Assembly: GCA_963422465.1 (NCBI GenBank)
Contig: OY730170.1
Location: forward strand, 2,108,001 to 2,172,000
Source of the DNA: Lichina pygmaea
Lineage: Eukaryota; Ascomycota; Lichinomycetes; Lichinales; Lichinaceae
Length of the DNA: 64,000 nucleotides
Direction: 5' to 3'
In this document: positions 21,332 through 34,468 of the stretch, piece by piece
Layout of the letters: each line of letters starts with the position of its first letter
Position numbering within the stretch: position 1 is the first letter of the stretch
Made by a program: the position numbers and the translations under genes
The notes under the pieces: generated by a model
Database searches by the model: none
Told to the model about the DNA's origin: nothing
What the model saw: only the letters and a program-made list of their open reading frames with translations

Positions 21332-22018
21332 CCCTGGCTATCTTCCTGGATCTTCTCTTACTGCACCAGTCGCTCTACCACTCTTGTTTTTGATGACTCT
21401 GAGTCTTCCTCTATTCCTATTCACTGTGGAGTTCTTCAAGGTTCCTCTTTATCTCCTATTCTCTTTCTATTTTATATTTCTGAACTTCATAAGACTGTAT
21501 ATTCTCCTTCCACTAGTGTTTCTGCCCTGGGATTTGCAGATGATATAAATCTGCTTGCATTTGGTCACTCTAAAAAGCAACCTTCTGAAGTTGAAGAACA
21601 CACACCTCAAATGTCTATCATGGGCTGCAAGACATGGAATAGTCTTCTCCCCTGAGAAATATGAAATACTTTATTTTCCCAGAAGGTCAGACAATCTTCA
21701 GCTTAAGCTCAGACTGGAGAATGTGATTCTAAGCCCAAAAGAAGAAGTGCGAGTATTAGGAGTATACCTGGATGCAAAACTCCACTGGCATAACTGAAGC
21801 ACCAGAGGATTATTCTTCAAAAAGCTTAGAAAGCACTCTTTTCTCTTTCCAGAACTTCATACTCTACTTGGGGCTTTCCAGTTCTCATATTATGCCTTGT
21901 GTATACTACAATACTCAGATCTTTACTGAGTTATGCTGTGGGGATCTGGTTCAATTCTTGAAGAAAATCTTCTAATATTTCTTCTCTTATCACATTCCAG
22001 ATTAAATGCCTGAGATGT
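21332..22018 (+). mobile_element. LINE alpha internal fragment
   Basis: A reverse transcriptase segment of a subfamily alpha LINE, from about WLSSW through SALGFADDINLL to the region before GGAFKATPS. Both ends are missing. It is cut off on the right by the tail of a minus-strand LINE. The join to host sequence at about 21332 is approximate. The FADD catalytic box is intact but the frame is damaged. Confidence 0.78.
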
Positions 22019-24012
22019 ATTTTTTTATTTTTTTATTTTATTTTTTTATTTGATTCTGACACTGATAGTAGCTTTACAGCCATGCAGATCTTCTAGCTAG
22101 TAGTAAATTTCTTCAGAAAACCTTTAGAGGAATAAAAACTGAGAGCAGAGTGTGACTAGAAGTTGTAACAAAAGAAACCTTGAAGTGTATAGTAGAGAGA
22201 AAAGATCTAGGTGTTGGAGTGGGAATAGTGGAGTTTGAAACCTAGATTAAACTGATTCAGTCTTTTCAAAGACATAAACCAGTGTAGGCACTTCTGTAGA
22301 AGCTCTGGGTTTGAAATAATTATAGTGAAGTCTTGGGGATTAAAGAAAGCTTGTTGTCTTTGTCTTGAATATAGAGAACATGAAGAGGTAATATGTTTTG
22401 CAGTTTCTTCTGCTTGGCCACACTTGCATAAAGAGGGCAAAATCAGGAACTCCAGCTCTGAATAGAAAACTTGCCAGACCAATTCTCTCAGTCCTGATTT
22501 GAAGTAGTAAACTTGCCTCAGCTTTCTGTACTTTTTTGTAAAGCTTCAGATTATTTGTGTGGCTTTTGGCAGAAGGTCTGCCAACCTGGGTAGCTTCTTC
22601 TTTTCTTCTGTTCCCACTCATTAGTCTTCCCACTCTTTAGCAAAGAGTTTTTGTAGTTCTTTCTTTGAACTAGCCTGGTTAGTAGTTATTTGGCTTAACC
22701 AAGTGAATTTCCAATTAGGAGAGATAGTTGGGGATTCCTTTAAAAGTTTCCTCAGTGTAGAAGTATAGACAGAAATAGTAGAAAAGATGCTGTCAAGAAA
22801 GCTTTTCAGAGAGAAGGTTTGGAAAGAAGAGAGGAAACAGGCTGTGTGAAATTTGAAGTACAGATCTAGAAGTAAAAGAAAAAGCTCACTCTCCAATAGA
22901 AAAGAAGAAGTAGCTTTAAAAGTACCTCCAATAAGTCTTAGACATCTGTTTTGAAATAAGATAAGAGAAGAGATTAGAAGATTTTCTTAGAGGGTTGAAC
23001 CAGATCCCCACTGTATAGCTTAAAAAAGATCTGGGTATGGTAGTGTACACAAGATGTGATGTGAGAACTGGTAAGCCCCAAGTTGAATAAGAAGTTCTAG
23101 AAAAAGAGGAAAGTGTTTTCTGTGCTTTTTGAAGAATAATCCTCTGGTGTTTATGCCAGTGGAGCTTTGCATCCAGGTACACTCCTCGTACTCACACTTT
23201 TTCATTTAGTTTCAGAACCACATTCTCTAGTCTTAGCTGAAGCTGAAGATTGTCTGATCTTCTTCTGGAAAAATGAAGTATTTTATATTTCTCAGAAGAG
23301 AAGATCATCCTATGTCTTACAGCTCAGGATAGACATTTGAGATGTGTCTTCTTCAACTTCAGAAGATTGCTTTTCAGAGAGTGGCCAAAAGCAAGCAGAT
23401 TTGTGTTATCTGCAAACTCCAGAGCAGAAATACCAGAAGAAGAAGTGTGCACTGTTTTATACAGTTCAGAAATATAAAATAGAAAAAGAATAGAGAATAC
23501 AGAAGAATGTTGGGAAACTCCACAGTGAATAGAAATAGGGAAAGACTCAGAGTCATCAAAAACAAGAGTGGTTGAGCACTTGGTGCAGAAACTGTAGATC
23601 CAAGAAGTTAGCCAGAAAGTGATACTTTTTCTCCCTAGAATTTACTGTAGAATCTCAGGTAGGACTCTGTTATAGACTCCTGAGATGTCCAGGAAAAGAA
23701 GAGATGCAACTATACTTTTCTTCCAGACTTTCTCCACTTGAGAGGGAAGAAAGAAAAGTGCTGACTCTGTTGATCTTTCTTTCCTGAAGTCTATCTGGAT
23801 GTCTGGCAATAGACTAGCTTCTTCTGCTATCTTTCTTAGTCTGGCTGTAGCAATAGCTTCCACCAGCTTGCCTGTTGTAGTTCGCAGAGCTATAGGGCAC
23901 CAGACTTTAGCTTGGTTGTAGAATTCTTTACCAGGTTTTCTTAGGCAGACTGTTTTTGCACCCTTGAACTTTTCTGGAAAGTACTCCAGTTTCCAGTATG
24001 TTGAAGTCAGAG

Positions 24013-25732
24013 CCTGCAACGACTCGAACCTCCACGTGGTGCAGGCTGGGAACCTCGGGGCAGTCGATGGCGGGTGGCTTCCCAGACTGCTTGTAGTCGC
24101 TGCACCAAGAGCTAATCAAGTCACCAGTCGAGCTGCTGGTGTTGCGGAGTGACGGGCCACCGGAGGTGTTGCGCAGACACCCTGGACACCCCTGTGAAAC
24201 AGCTACAGCAGAACAGAGGACTGCGACCAAGCTTGGGAGATGAAAACCACCCAACAGACAACTACCGTGTACACTACAGTCTGAAGCCAGCCCCACAGCT
24301 GGTGGATGTGAAGTCTAGACGTCTGATAGGGCACCTCTGGAGTAGTCGAGAGGAGTTCTTGTCAAGTCACCCTCCTAGCAGAGCCTCCAGCTAACAAGTG
24401 AGGATCTACTAGGGGGGGGAGTGGCCTTGGCACCGCGGCGTTGTTAATCGAACAGGGACCACCTGTTAAAGAAGGAGAGTGGTTGTACAAGGAGACATCA
24501 CCACTCCAGTGCCTAAGAGCTGTGTGATAGCCAAAGTGCTGGCTTGATGGTTTTGCCTAAGGCCTTGCCACGAAGTCTCTTCGTACAATCCACAATCTGG
24601 GGCTGGGGGACTGGGTTATCCAGTGGGCCAACAGGTGCAACCAAGACCCCACAGGTGACAGTGGACCAAGGAAACCTCCTCCCTACTTGGTTAGTGGGCT
24701 GGAAAGGCAGCCCTGCAGGTGCTGGCACAGCCTGCAGGTCTGTAAGGCCTGCAAGGCATGGTCGGCCTTTGTACAAGAGATCTGCGAAGGTAACACGAAA
24801 CAGTTAACAACTGTGAGGTGTGGCATATAATGGCAGTGACGGAGGTAGAGCCTGGGCCTACTACGAGACTGTCTATATGGCCTGAGAGGATGGATGCGCA
24901 TGCTGGTTTGTACGGAGTGCAGGCTTAGGCTGCTGTTACGACCCAGGAGGAACACAGTCTTTATATACTCACAGAAAGCAGCAGACAGGATACTGGACGG
25001 AAGTACCAGACAGCGTGACACGGGAACCGGTCACGTGACCGGCGAGACAAACCAGGGGGTGCTCGCCGCAGCATGCATATGCACGAACAAGTGAGCAAAG
25101 TGAGCAGAGCTCACCCAGCTCGCCGCAGCGTGCATGAAAAGTGAGCAAAGTGAGCAGAGCTCACCCAGCTCACCGCAGCGTGCATGAAAAGTGAGCAAAG
25201 TGAGCAGAGCTCACCCAGCTCACCGCAGCGTGCATGAAAAGTGAGCAAAGTGAGCAGAGCTCACTCTGCTCACAAACTGGGCACTATATAGCCAGGCGAT
25301 AGTTCCCCTATGGAACGATCGTCTTCAACTTATGTTGTGATCCAGACAACTAGATCTACTTCAATACAATCCTTTTGTACGAAGCCGTTGATCAGGTGTC
25401 ACCACCACCACATTCCACCAAACCCCTTCGCGCTCCTTGACACTCCTCTCCTGCGAGAACCAACCCGCCTTCCGCCTCTCGCCCTAATCCTATACTCGGA
25501 TAGGACGGTACGGTACGGACTGCAACAGCTGCAAGCAACAAGCTCAGAGAGCAAACTACAGTTGGAGCGTGGGCTCTGGGCTGGTGACCCAGCGCTCTGA
25601 AGCAGGATCCCAGGGGTGAGCACGTACAGCAGAATGCAAGAGACCTCAGGACTGTGGGAAAGTGTGGTAGAGACTCTGTGGGGGGGTGCCAACTCTACAC
25701 TATGTTCTGGCATAGTACGACTGTGGCTCTTT
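24013..25732 (+). repeat. unknown repeat E, copy 1, fused to a LINE 3' part and split by a solo LTR
   Basis: About 1.1 kb (not counting the LTR at 24934-25527) of GC-richer sequence, also present 5'-truncated at 63098-63974. It contains a frame ending DVKSRRLIGHLWSSREEF and then SHPPSRASS before a stop, then a run of G and GAGTGGCC, then about 700 bp without a clear gene, ending in ACGACTGTGGCT in both copies. The G run after a stop resembles a polypurine tract before an LTR, so E could be the 3' part of an unrecognised LTR element, or a transcribed RNA copied by the LINE. I do not recognise its protein. Confidence 0.6.
24934..25527 (+). repeat. solo LTR of family B' inside repeat E
   Basis: A 594-bp LTR, TGTTACG to GCAACA, with target duplication GCTGC at 24929-24933 and 25528-25532. 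The other E copy shows the uninterrupted site. The U3 holds about four 50-bp tandem units (about 25090-25290) with the palindrome GTGAGC, GTGAGC, GCTCAC, GCTCAC. It also has a TATATAG box near 25293 and GTCTTCAA about 30 bp after. An outward TATATAAAG lies at the U3 edge on the minus strand. Confidence 0.9.
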
Positions 25733-27293
25733 CTGCACCAGTCGTTCTACCACTCTTGTGTTTGATGACTCTGAGTCTTCTGCTATTCCTATTCACTGTG
25801 GAGTTCCCCAAGGTTCCTCTTTATCTGCTATTCTATTTCTATTTCACATTTCTGAACTTCATGAAACTGTACACTCTTCTTCCACTGGTGTTTCTGCTCT
25901 GGGATTTGCAGATGATACAAATCTGCTTGCATTTGGACACTCTCTAAAAAGCAACCTTCTGAAGTTAAAGAACACACACCTCACATGTCTATCATGGGCT
26001 GCAAGACATGGAATAGTCTTCTCTCCTGAGAAATATGAAATACTTCATTTTTCCAGAAGAAGATCAGAGAATCTTCAGCTTAGGCTCAGACTGGGGAATG
26101 TGATTCTAAGACCAAAAGAAGAAGTGCGAGTATTAGGAGTGTACCTGGATGCAAAACTCCACTGGCATAAGCACCAGAGAATTATTCTTCAAAAAGCTCA
26201 GAAAGCACTTTCCTCTCTTTCTAGAACTTCATATTCTACTTGGGGTTTCCCAGTCCTCACATCACGTCTTGTGTACACTGCAATACTCAGATCTTTACTG
26301 AGTTATGCTGTGGGGATCTGGTACAATCCTTTAAGAAAATCTTCTAATATCTCTTCTCTTAGCACATTCCAGAACAAATGCCTGAGACTTATTGGAGGTG
26401 CCTTCAAAGCCACTCCATCTATCTTATTAGAGAGTGAGCTTTTTCTTTTACCTCTAGATCTCTATTTCAAATTTTGCACAGCCTGTTTTCTCTCTTCTAT
26501 TCAAACCTCCTCTCTGAAAACACTTCTGGACAATATCTTTTCCAATATCTCCCACTATGCCTCTTCTGTGAAGAAACCTTTAAAGGAATCCTCAACTATC
26601 TCCCCCTATTGGAAGTTCACTTGGTTAAACCAATTAACTACTAACCAGGCAAGTTGAAAGAAAGAACTACAGAAACTCTTTGTTAAAGAGTGGGAAAACC
26701 AATAGGAGGAGAAGAAAAGAAAAAGCTACTCTGGGTGGCAGGTGTTTTGTCAAAAGCCTCACCACAACAACCTGAAGCTCTACAAAGAGCTACAGAAAGC
26801 TGAGGCAAGTCTACTACTACAAACCAGAACTGGGAGAATTGGCCTGGCAAGTTTTCTATTCAGAGCTGGAGTTCCAGACTTTCCTACCCCTTTATGTGTC
26901 TGTGGTCAAGCAGAAGAGACAGTGAAACATATCACCTCTTCATGCTCTCTTTATTCAAGTCAAAGACAGCAAGCTCCTTTTAATTCTCAAGATTTCACTT
27001 CTATTATTTCAAACCCAGAACTTCTACAGAAGTTTCTATACTGGTTCATATCCTTAAAAAGACTGAACCAGTTTAATCTGGCTTTCAAACTCCACTATTC
27101 ACACTCTAATATCTAGAAGTTTCTTTCTACCAGTCACTACAAGATTTCCTTTTGCTACATCCTCTAGTCACCCCCAGTCTTCAGTTTTTATTCCTCTAAA
27201 GGTTTTCTGAAGAAAATCACTCTTAGCTAGAAGATCTGCATGGCTGAAAAGCTACTATCAGTGTAAGAATCAAATAAAATAAAAAAAATAAAA
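25733..27293 (+). mobile_element. LINE alpha 3' part attached to repeat E
   Basis: ORF2 from the RT (CTSRSTTLVFDDSE, ALGFADDTNLL) to the C-terminal C-V-C-G ... H-I-T-S-S-C motif, then the 3' end ATCAGTGTAAGAATCAAAT and an A-rich tail. It is one of the better kept copies; a stretch of about 300 codons is open (25758-26657). With E it forms a single insertion flanked by TGTTGAAGTCAGAG. Confidence 0.88.
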
Positions 27294-27735
27294 TGTTGAA
27301 GTCAGAGTGGCTAGAGCTTGGCAGAACCTAGACCCCAGAGCTTTCAGGAATCTATTTGGCAGCTTGTCTTTTCCTCCTGCTGTGAAAGATTTCTTTTTAG
27401 CCAAAATTTGCTCCACTTCTTCACATGTTACCTTCTGGGACAGCTGTATCTCAGAGATAGTCTGGAGACTTTCTGGGTTTGGTTCTGGGACTAGAGCTTT
27501 TGGGAAGAACTGCTGTGAGAAAGCTTTAGTTTTTTCCTCAAAGGTTTTAGCTGTTTCTTCTTGTAGTTCTAGGTCAGGAACCAGAGGAAGATCAGAAGTC
27601 TTGTTGACTTTGGACTTTCCCCACTTTGCAAGCTTCCAGAACTTTGAAAAGCTGGCCAGTTCATGGATTTAGTGTCTGAAAGTATTCTGCTTTCTATCTC
27701 TGACTGCTTTTTTCTTGAGCTTATATACTTGTTCA

Positions 27736-30700
27736 CTCTCCTTCATATCTTCTTCTCTTTCTAACTCTTTTATCTTTTCTAAAATTGCTTTGCAGTTCTT
27801 TCATGGATCTGACCACAGACCCGTGCTAACTAGCCTGGACCTGGACTCACCAAGAAAAACCTGGAAGCCAGAAAGGAACTGGAAAACACTGGACACAAAC
27901 CTGGCGAAACAAGAGTGTAATAATTTGCAGCTGCCCTTCCACTTTCAAGATAAATATAAAGTGGATAAGTACTTGGAATATCTTAACCACTTTCTCCAAG
28001 AAATAGCAGACAGATGCACAGAACTCCAGAAGCAATCTAGCTACTCAGTCCTCTGGTGGAACCAAGAGATCTAAACTAAAGTTAAACAGGACAGAAGAAT
28101 AAGAAGACAAGTGCTCAGAGGTCAGGCAAGCCAAGAAGAGCTAGAGCAAGCAACCAAGCTCAAGAAGAAAGCAGTCAGAGAAGGCAAACAGAACACCTTC
28201 AGAAAACAAGTTCATGAGCTAGCTTTTTTTGATTTGATTTGATTCTTACACTGATTTGGCTGTTAAGCCATGCAGAACTTCTTGATGAATGTTTGTCTCT
28301 GGTAGTCTTGACTTGGGGACCTCATGTATTTACTGTACACTCTCTGGTTTGTAGTGTACATACTGTGGGAAAACTTCAAACTCTGTAGGGGAAATAGGAA
28401 AACCACAGTAATGAGAGTTTTGTGGATCTTGACAGATATTGGGTGAGCTATTTCTTGGGGGTTTTCATACATCTTGTGAGAAGTATATCTTAGACAAGTT
28501 CTATGAATCTTGGGGGTTTTTGTGGCAGAATGTGGGGTGGGTCAGATTCAAACTGACAACTAGTTCAGTCAGGTTCTCCAGGCCTGACACCACTAGTTCT
28601 GGGTCATAGGTGCCATGTAGTGGGAAACTCTCACCAGCTTCCCACTACACTATGCCACCTCTCATAAGCTAGCTAGTTCCTCAAAATTCTGGAAGCTTGC
28701 AAAGTGGAGTAAATCAAAAGCTAACAAGACCTCTGATCTTCCTCTGGTCCCAGATCTGGAAACTCAAGAAGGACTAGCCAAAAGCTTTAAGAAGAAGACA
28801 AAGACTTTCTCAGCTTAATTCTTTCCAAAAGCACTTGTTCCAGAACCACGTACAGAAAGCCACCAGAGTACTCCAGAGATCCAGCTTTCCCAGGAGGTTA
28901 CCACTGAAGAAGTGGAGCAAATTCTGAACAAGAAGAAATCTTTTACAGCAGGAGGAAAAGACAAGCTGCGAAATAGATTTCTGAAAGCTCTAGGTCTCAA
29001 GTTCTGCCAAGCTATAGCTGTTCTTATATCAACGTGCTGGAGACTGGAATACTTTCCAGAGAAGTTCAAGAATGTGAAAACAGTTTGTCTAAGAAAACCT
29101 GGTAAAGGAATCTACAACCAAGCTAAATCCTGGCACCCTATAGCTCTGCTAAACAAAACTGGCAAGCTGATAGAAGCTATTACAGCAGCCAGGCTAAGCA
29201 AGGTAGCAGAAGAAGTAAAACTCTTGCCAGAAATCCAGATAGGGTTCAGGAAAGGTAGATCAACTCAATCAGCACTTTTTCTTCTAACTTCCCAAGTGGA
29301 AAAAGTCTGGAAAGAAGGCATAGTTATAACTCTACTTTCTCTGGATATCTCAGAAGTATATAACAGAGTTCTTCCAGAGATTTTTCAAAAGATTCTGGAG
29401 AGAAAAGGAATTCCTCTCTGGCTAACTTCTTAGATCTTCTTTTTCTGTACCAGACATACCACCACTCTAGTTTTTGATGACTCTGAGTCCTCTTCTATTC
29501 CTATTCACTGTGGAGTCTCCCAAGATTCCTCTTTGTCTTCTATTCTTTTTCTATTCTAGATTTCTGAACTTCATGAGACTGTACATTCTTCTACTACTGG
29601 TGTTTCTGCTCTGGGATTTGCAGATGATACAAATCTGCTTGCATTTGGACACTCTCTTAAAAGCAACCTTCTGAAGTTGAAGAATACACATCTTAAATGT
29701 CTGTCTTGGGCTGCAAGACATGGAATAGTCTTCTCTCCTGAGAAATATGAAATAGTTCATTTTTCCAGAAGAAGATCAGACAATCTGCAGCTCAAGCTTA
29801 GACTTGGGAATGTGATTCTAAAACCAAAGGAGAAGTGTGAGTATTGGGAGTGTACCTGGATGCCAAACTCCACTGGCACAAACACCAGAGAATTATTCTT
29901 CAAAAAGCACAAAAAGCACTATCTTCTCTTTCTAGAACCTCTTACTCCACCTGGGGCTTTCCAGTTGTCACAGCACGCCTTGTGTACACTGCAATACTCA
30001 GATCTGTACTGAGCTATGCAGTGGGAATTTGGTTCAACCCACTCAGAAAATCCTCTAATATTTCCTCTCTTATCATATTCCAAAACAAATGTCTGAGACT
30101 TATTGGGGGTGCTTTCAAAGCCACTCCTTCTTTTCTATTAGAGAGTGAGCTTTTTCTTTTACCTCTAGATCTCTATTTTAAATTTCACACAGTTTTCTAT
30201 CCAAACCTTCTTTCTGAAAGACTTTCTTGACAGTATCTTTTCTACTATTTCTTTCTATACTTCTTCACTGAGGAAACCTTTAAAAAAATTCTCAACTATC
30301 TCTCGTAATTGGAAGTTCACTTGGTTAAGTCAAATAACTACTAACCAGGCTAGTTCAAAGAAAGAACTACAAATACTTTTTACTAAAGAGTGGGAAAACC
30401 AATAGGAGAAGAAGAAAAGAAGAAGCTATACTGGATGGCAGGTGTTTTGCCAAAAACCTCACTACAACAACCAAAAGCTCTACAAAGAGCTACAGAAAGC
30501 TGAGGCAAGTCTACTCCTGTAAACCAGAACTGGGAGAATCAGTCTAGCAAGTTTTCTTTTCAGAGCTGGAGTCTCTGACTTTCCTACCCGCCTATACATG
30601 TGTGGTGGAGCAGAAGAGATAGTAAAACATATTACCTCTTCATACTCTCTCTACTCAAGTCAAAAAGAACATGCTCTCTTCAACCCCCAAGATTTCACTA

Positions 30701-30988
30701 CTGTTATTTCAAACCCAGAGCTTCTACAGAAGTTTCTGTACTGCTTCATGTTTTTGAAAAAACTAAACCAATTTAATCTGGCTTTCAAACTTCACTATTC
30801 ACACCCCAATATCTAGAAGCTTTTTCTACCAGACACTACAAGATTTCCTTTTGCTACACTCTCTGGTCACCCCTATGTCTTCAGTTTCTATTCCTTTAAA
30901 GGTTTTCTGAAGAAGTTCACTATTAGCTGGAACATCTGCATGGCTGTAAAGCTACAATCAGTGTAAGAATCAAATAATAAAAAAAAAT
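27736..30988 (+). mobile_element. LINE alpha copy 'N', 5'-truncated, carrying a SINE
   Basis: The insertion starts inside the ORF2 endonuclease (SNSF, then the catalytic SDHRP) and continues through linker, RT (ALGFADDTNLLAF) and C-terminal zinc-knuckle region to an A-rich tail. The target duplication is ATATACTTGTTCA / ATATGCTTGTTCA (27723-27735 and 30987-30999). A SINE splits it at 28225-28662. It has several stops. Confidence 0.85.
28225..28662 (-). mobile_element. tRNA-headed SINE, copy 1
   Basis: A full-length SINE copy on the minus strand, with a T-rich end (its tail) at 28225 and its tRNA-like head at 28662. The target duplication is CATGAGCTAGCT / CATAAGCTAGCT (28213-28224 and 28663-28674). 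It lies in LINE N. The best preserved copy, at 43635-44070, shows the structure in detail. Confidence 0.88.
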
Positions 30989-31698
30989 ATGCTTGTTCAA
31001 GTTCCTCTTGACTTGCTTGCTTTCTTTGCACTTTTCTTCTTAGTTTTCTTTTCTTCTTAACCTTGTTTTGAACCTCTTGATTCCACCAGAGAACTGAGTG
31101 GCCAGATTGCCTCTCGAGCTGTCTGTATTTGCTTGCTATTTCTTGGAGAAAGTTGTCAAGATACTCCAAGTACTTATCCACTTCATATTTGTTTTGGAAG
31201 TCGAACAGCAGCTGTAGCTTCTCACACTCTGATCTTGCAAGGTTTGAGTCCAGTGTTTTCCAGTTTCTTTCTGGCTTCCAGGTTTTCCTTGAAGGATCCA
31301 GATCCAGACTAGTTAGTACAGATCTGTAGTCAGACTCATGGAAGAACTGAAGACCCACTTTGGAGAAAATCAGAGAGTTAGAAAGAGAGGAAGAAATAAA
31401 AAACAGATCAATTGCAGAGCATGGTTTTACAGAAAGAGATCTTGCTCTGGTGGGAGTGAAAGGTGCAATAGCTAAATCCAGATTTAAATCTTTCATTAGA
31501 CCTTAGAACTTGTTTGCAGTCTCAAAGTACAGTCTTCTTTTCTTTGACTAGTCTAGATAGTGAAAGTTTGAGTCTGTACGAAGAATATGTTGTTCTCGTT
31601 CTTCTAAAGGATTTTGAAGCAAACAGAGAAGAGCTTCTGATGTCTCTGTATAGTTTTCTTGACTTGATGGAGTGGAATAAAGATTATATGTAAGAGTG

Positions 31699-32098
31699 CT
31701 AGAGTCTTAGCAGGACAGAGTTGTGATAAAGACCTGTTCCCTAGGTGGCTACTGAAAGGTGCCTGGAAGGTGTTGTCAACTAAGTCTGTAGAGTATTGCT
31801 CAATAGATAGAAACTGACAACTGGTCTCTCAACCAGTGTCAGGGGGAGGCCTGCTGATATGAATATTGCTTAATGATCATGTGACTTGGTATGTACCTGT
31901 CATGTGACTGGTAAGTGAGATGACATGGAGCCAAACCCAGTCAGGCACTTGTGCAAGCTGCATAGCTTCTGGCAGATCCCCCTCTTCTTGGGTTGTGGTC
32001 TCTCACAACTATACTAGGCACATAGGCTATCATAGCACACTACATGCTTTTCTGTACTTCTTCACCCAGGCCCTGCCAGTAGGGCTAGCTCTACTGCT
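31699..32098. other. unassigned AT-rich flank left of the LINE array
   Basis: About 400 bp that matches none of the repeats clearly. It contains two GTCATGTGAC-like stretches of the kind seen in family B LTRs, so it may be a degraded LTR. It is one side of the original target of the two LINEs that follow; the other side is 50967-51311. Confidence 0.35.
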
Positions 32099-34468
32099 CT
32101 TCACATTATTTTTTTTATTTTTTATTTATTTTATTTGATTCTTACACTGATAGTAGCTTTTCAGATATGCAGATCTTCTAGCTAAGAGTGAGTCTCTTCA
32201 GAAAACCTTGAAAGGAATAAAAACTGAAGACTGGGAGTGACTAGGGAATGTAGCAAAAGAAAATCTTGTAGTGACTGGTAGAAAGGAAACTTCTAGATAT
32301 TAGAGTGTGAATAGTGGAGTTTGAAAGCCAGATTAAACTGATTTAGTCTTTTCAAAAACATAAACCAGTATAGAAACTTCTGTAGATATTCTGGGTTTAA
32401 ATTAATAGAAGTGAAATCTTGAGAATTAAAAAGGCCTTGCTGTCTTTGACTTGAGTAGAAAGAGCATGAAGAGATAATATATTTCACTGTCTCTTCTGCT
32501 TGACCACAAATACAAAAAGAAGTAGGAAAATCTGGAACTCCAGCTCTGAATAGAAAACTTGCCAGGCTAATTCTCCCAGTTCTGGTTTGTAGTAGCAGAC
32601 TTGCCTCAGCTTTCTGTAGCTCTTTGTAGAGCTTCAGATTGTTGTAGTGAGACTTTTAGCAAAACACCTGCCACCCAGAGTAACTTCTTCTTTTCTTCTC
32701 CTTCTATTGGTCTTCCCACTCTTTAACAAAAAGCTTCTGTAGTTTTTTCTTTGAACTAGTCTGGTTAATAGTTATTTGGTTTAACCAAGTGAACTTCCAG
32801 TAGGGAGAGGTAGTTGGAGATTCCTTTAAAGATTTCTTCAGGGAAGAGGCATAGTGGGAGATATTAGAAAAAATATTATCCAGAAGTGATTTCAGAGAGG
32901 AGGTTTGAATAGAAGAGAGAAAACAGGCTATGTGAAATTTGAAATAGAGATCTAGAGGTAAAAGAAAAAGCTCACTCTGTAATAAGAAAGATGGAGTGGC
33001 TTTGAAGGCACCTCCAATCAGTCTCAGATATTTGTTCTGGAATGTGATAAGAGAGGAAATATTAGAAGATTTTCTTAGAGGATTCAACCAGATCTCCACA
33101 GTATAGCTCAGTAAGGATCTGAGTATTGCAGTATACATAAGATGTGATATAAGGACTGGGAAACCCCAAGTAGAATATGAAGTGCTGGAGAGAGAGGAGA
33201 GTGCTTTCTGAGCTTTTTGAAGAATAATTCTCTGGTGCTTATGCTAGTGGAGTTTTGTATCCAGGTACACTCCTAATACTCACACTTCTTCTTTTAGTCT
33301 TAGAATCACATTCCCCAGTCTGAGCTTAAGCTGAAGATTGTCTGATCTTCTTCTGGAAAAATAAAGTATTTTATATTTCTCAGAAAAGAAAACTATTCTA
33401 TGTCTTGCAGCCCATGATAGACATTTGAGGTGTGTGTTCTTCAACTTCAGAAGGTTACTTTTTAGGGAGTGTCCAAATACAAGTAGATTTCTATTATCTG
33501 CAAATCCCAGAGCAGAAACACCAGTGGAAGAAGAATATACAGTTTCATGTAGTTCAGAAATATAAAATAGAAAAAGAATAGAAGATAAAAGAGAATCTTA
33601 GGGAACTCCACAGTAAATAGGAATAGAGGAAGACTCAGAGTCATCAAACACAAGAGTGGTAGAGTGACTGGTGCAGAAAGAGAAAATCCAGGAAGATAGC
33701 CAGAGGGGAATTTCTTTTCTCTCTAGGATTTGTTGGAGAATCTTAGGTACAACTCTATCATAAGCTTCTGAGATATCCAGAGAGAGTAGAGATGTAACTA
33801 TGCCTTTCTTCCAGACTTTTTCCACTTGGGAAGTCAGTAGGAAAAGTGCTGATTCAGTTGATCTTCCTTTTCTGAAGTCTATCTGGATTTCTGGTGAAAG
33901 TTTAGCTTCTTCTACTACCTTGCTTAGCCTGGCTGCTGTAATAGCTTCCATCAGCTTGCCAGTTGTGTTGAGCAAAGCTATAGAGTGCCAGACTTTGGCT
34001 TGGTTATAGCTCTTTTTGCCAGGTTTTCTTAGACAGACTGTCTTTACATTCTTGAATATTTCAGGAAAGTATTCCAGTCTCCAGTATGTTGATGTGAGAA
34101 GAGCTATAGCTTGGCAGAACTTGAGACCTAGAGCTTTTAGAAATCTATTTGGCAGCTTATCTTTTCCCCCTGTTGTAAAAAGTTTCTTCTTGTTTAGGAT
34201 TTGCTCCACTTCTTCAGTAGTAACCTCCTGGGAAAGCTGGATCTCTGGAGTACTCTGGGATCTCTCTGTACTTGGTTCTGGAGTGAGTGCTTTGGGAAAG
34301 AACTGGGCTGAGAATAGTTTAGTCTTCTCCTTAAAGATTTTAGCTAGTGCTTTTTGAGTTTCCAAGTCTGGGACCAGAGAAAGATCAGGGGTCCTGTTGG
34401 CTTTTGTTTTTCCCCACTTTACAAGCTTCCAGAATTTTGAAGAACTGGCTAGCTTATAGACTTGTTAC

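Larger units (their letters stand above)
22019..31698 (-). mobile_element. LINE alpha copy 'M' in three pieces (22019-24012, 27308-27735, 31000-31698)
   Basis: A 5'-truncated minus-strand LINE of subfamily alpha with its A-rich tail at 22019-22050. It covers ORF2 from the endonuclease (start near 31698) through the RT to the C-terminal CGQAEETAKHITSSC region. It was split twice: by the E-LINE chimera (target duplication TGTTGAAGTCAGAG) and by LINE N (target duplication ATATACTTGTTCA, one transition between copies). It has many stops and shifts, so it is an old copy. Confidence 0.82.

Noticed and set aside
25090-25290. CRISPR-like array of 50-bp repeats
   Set aside because: The units are contiguous tandem repeats inside an LTR U3, without unique spacers, in a eukaryotic context.
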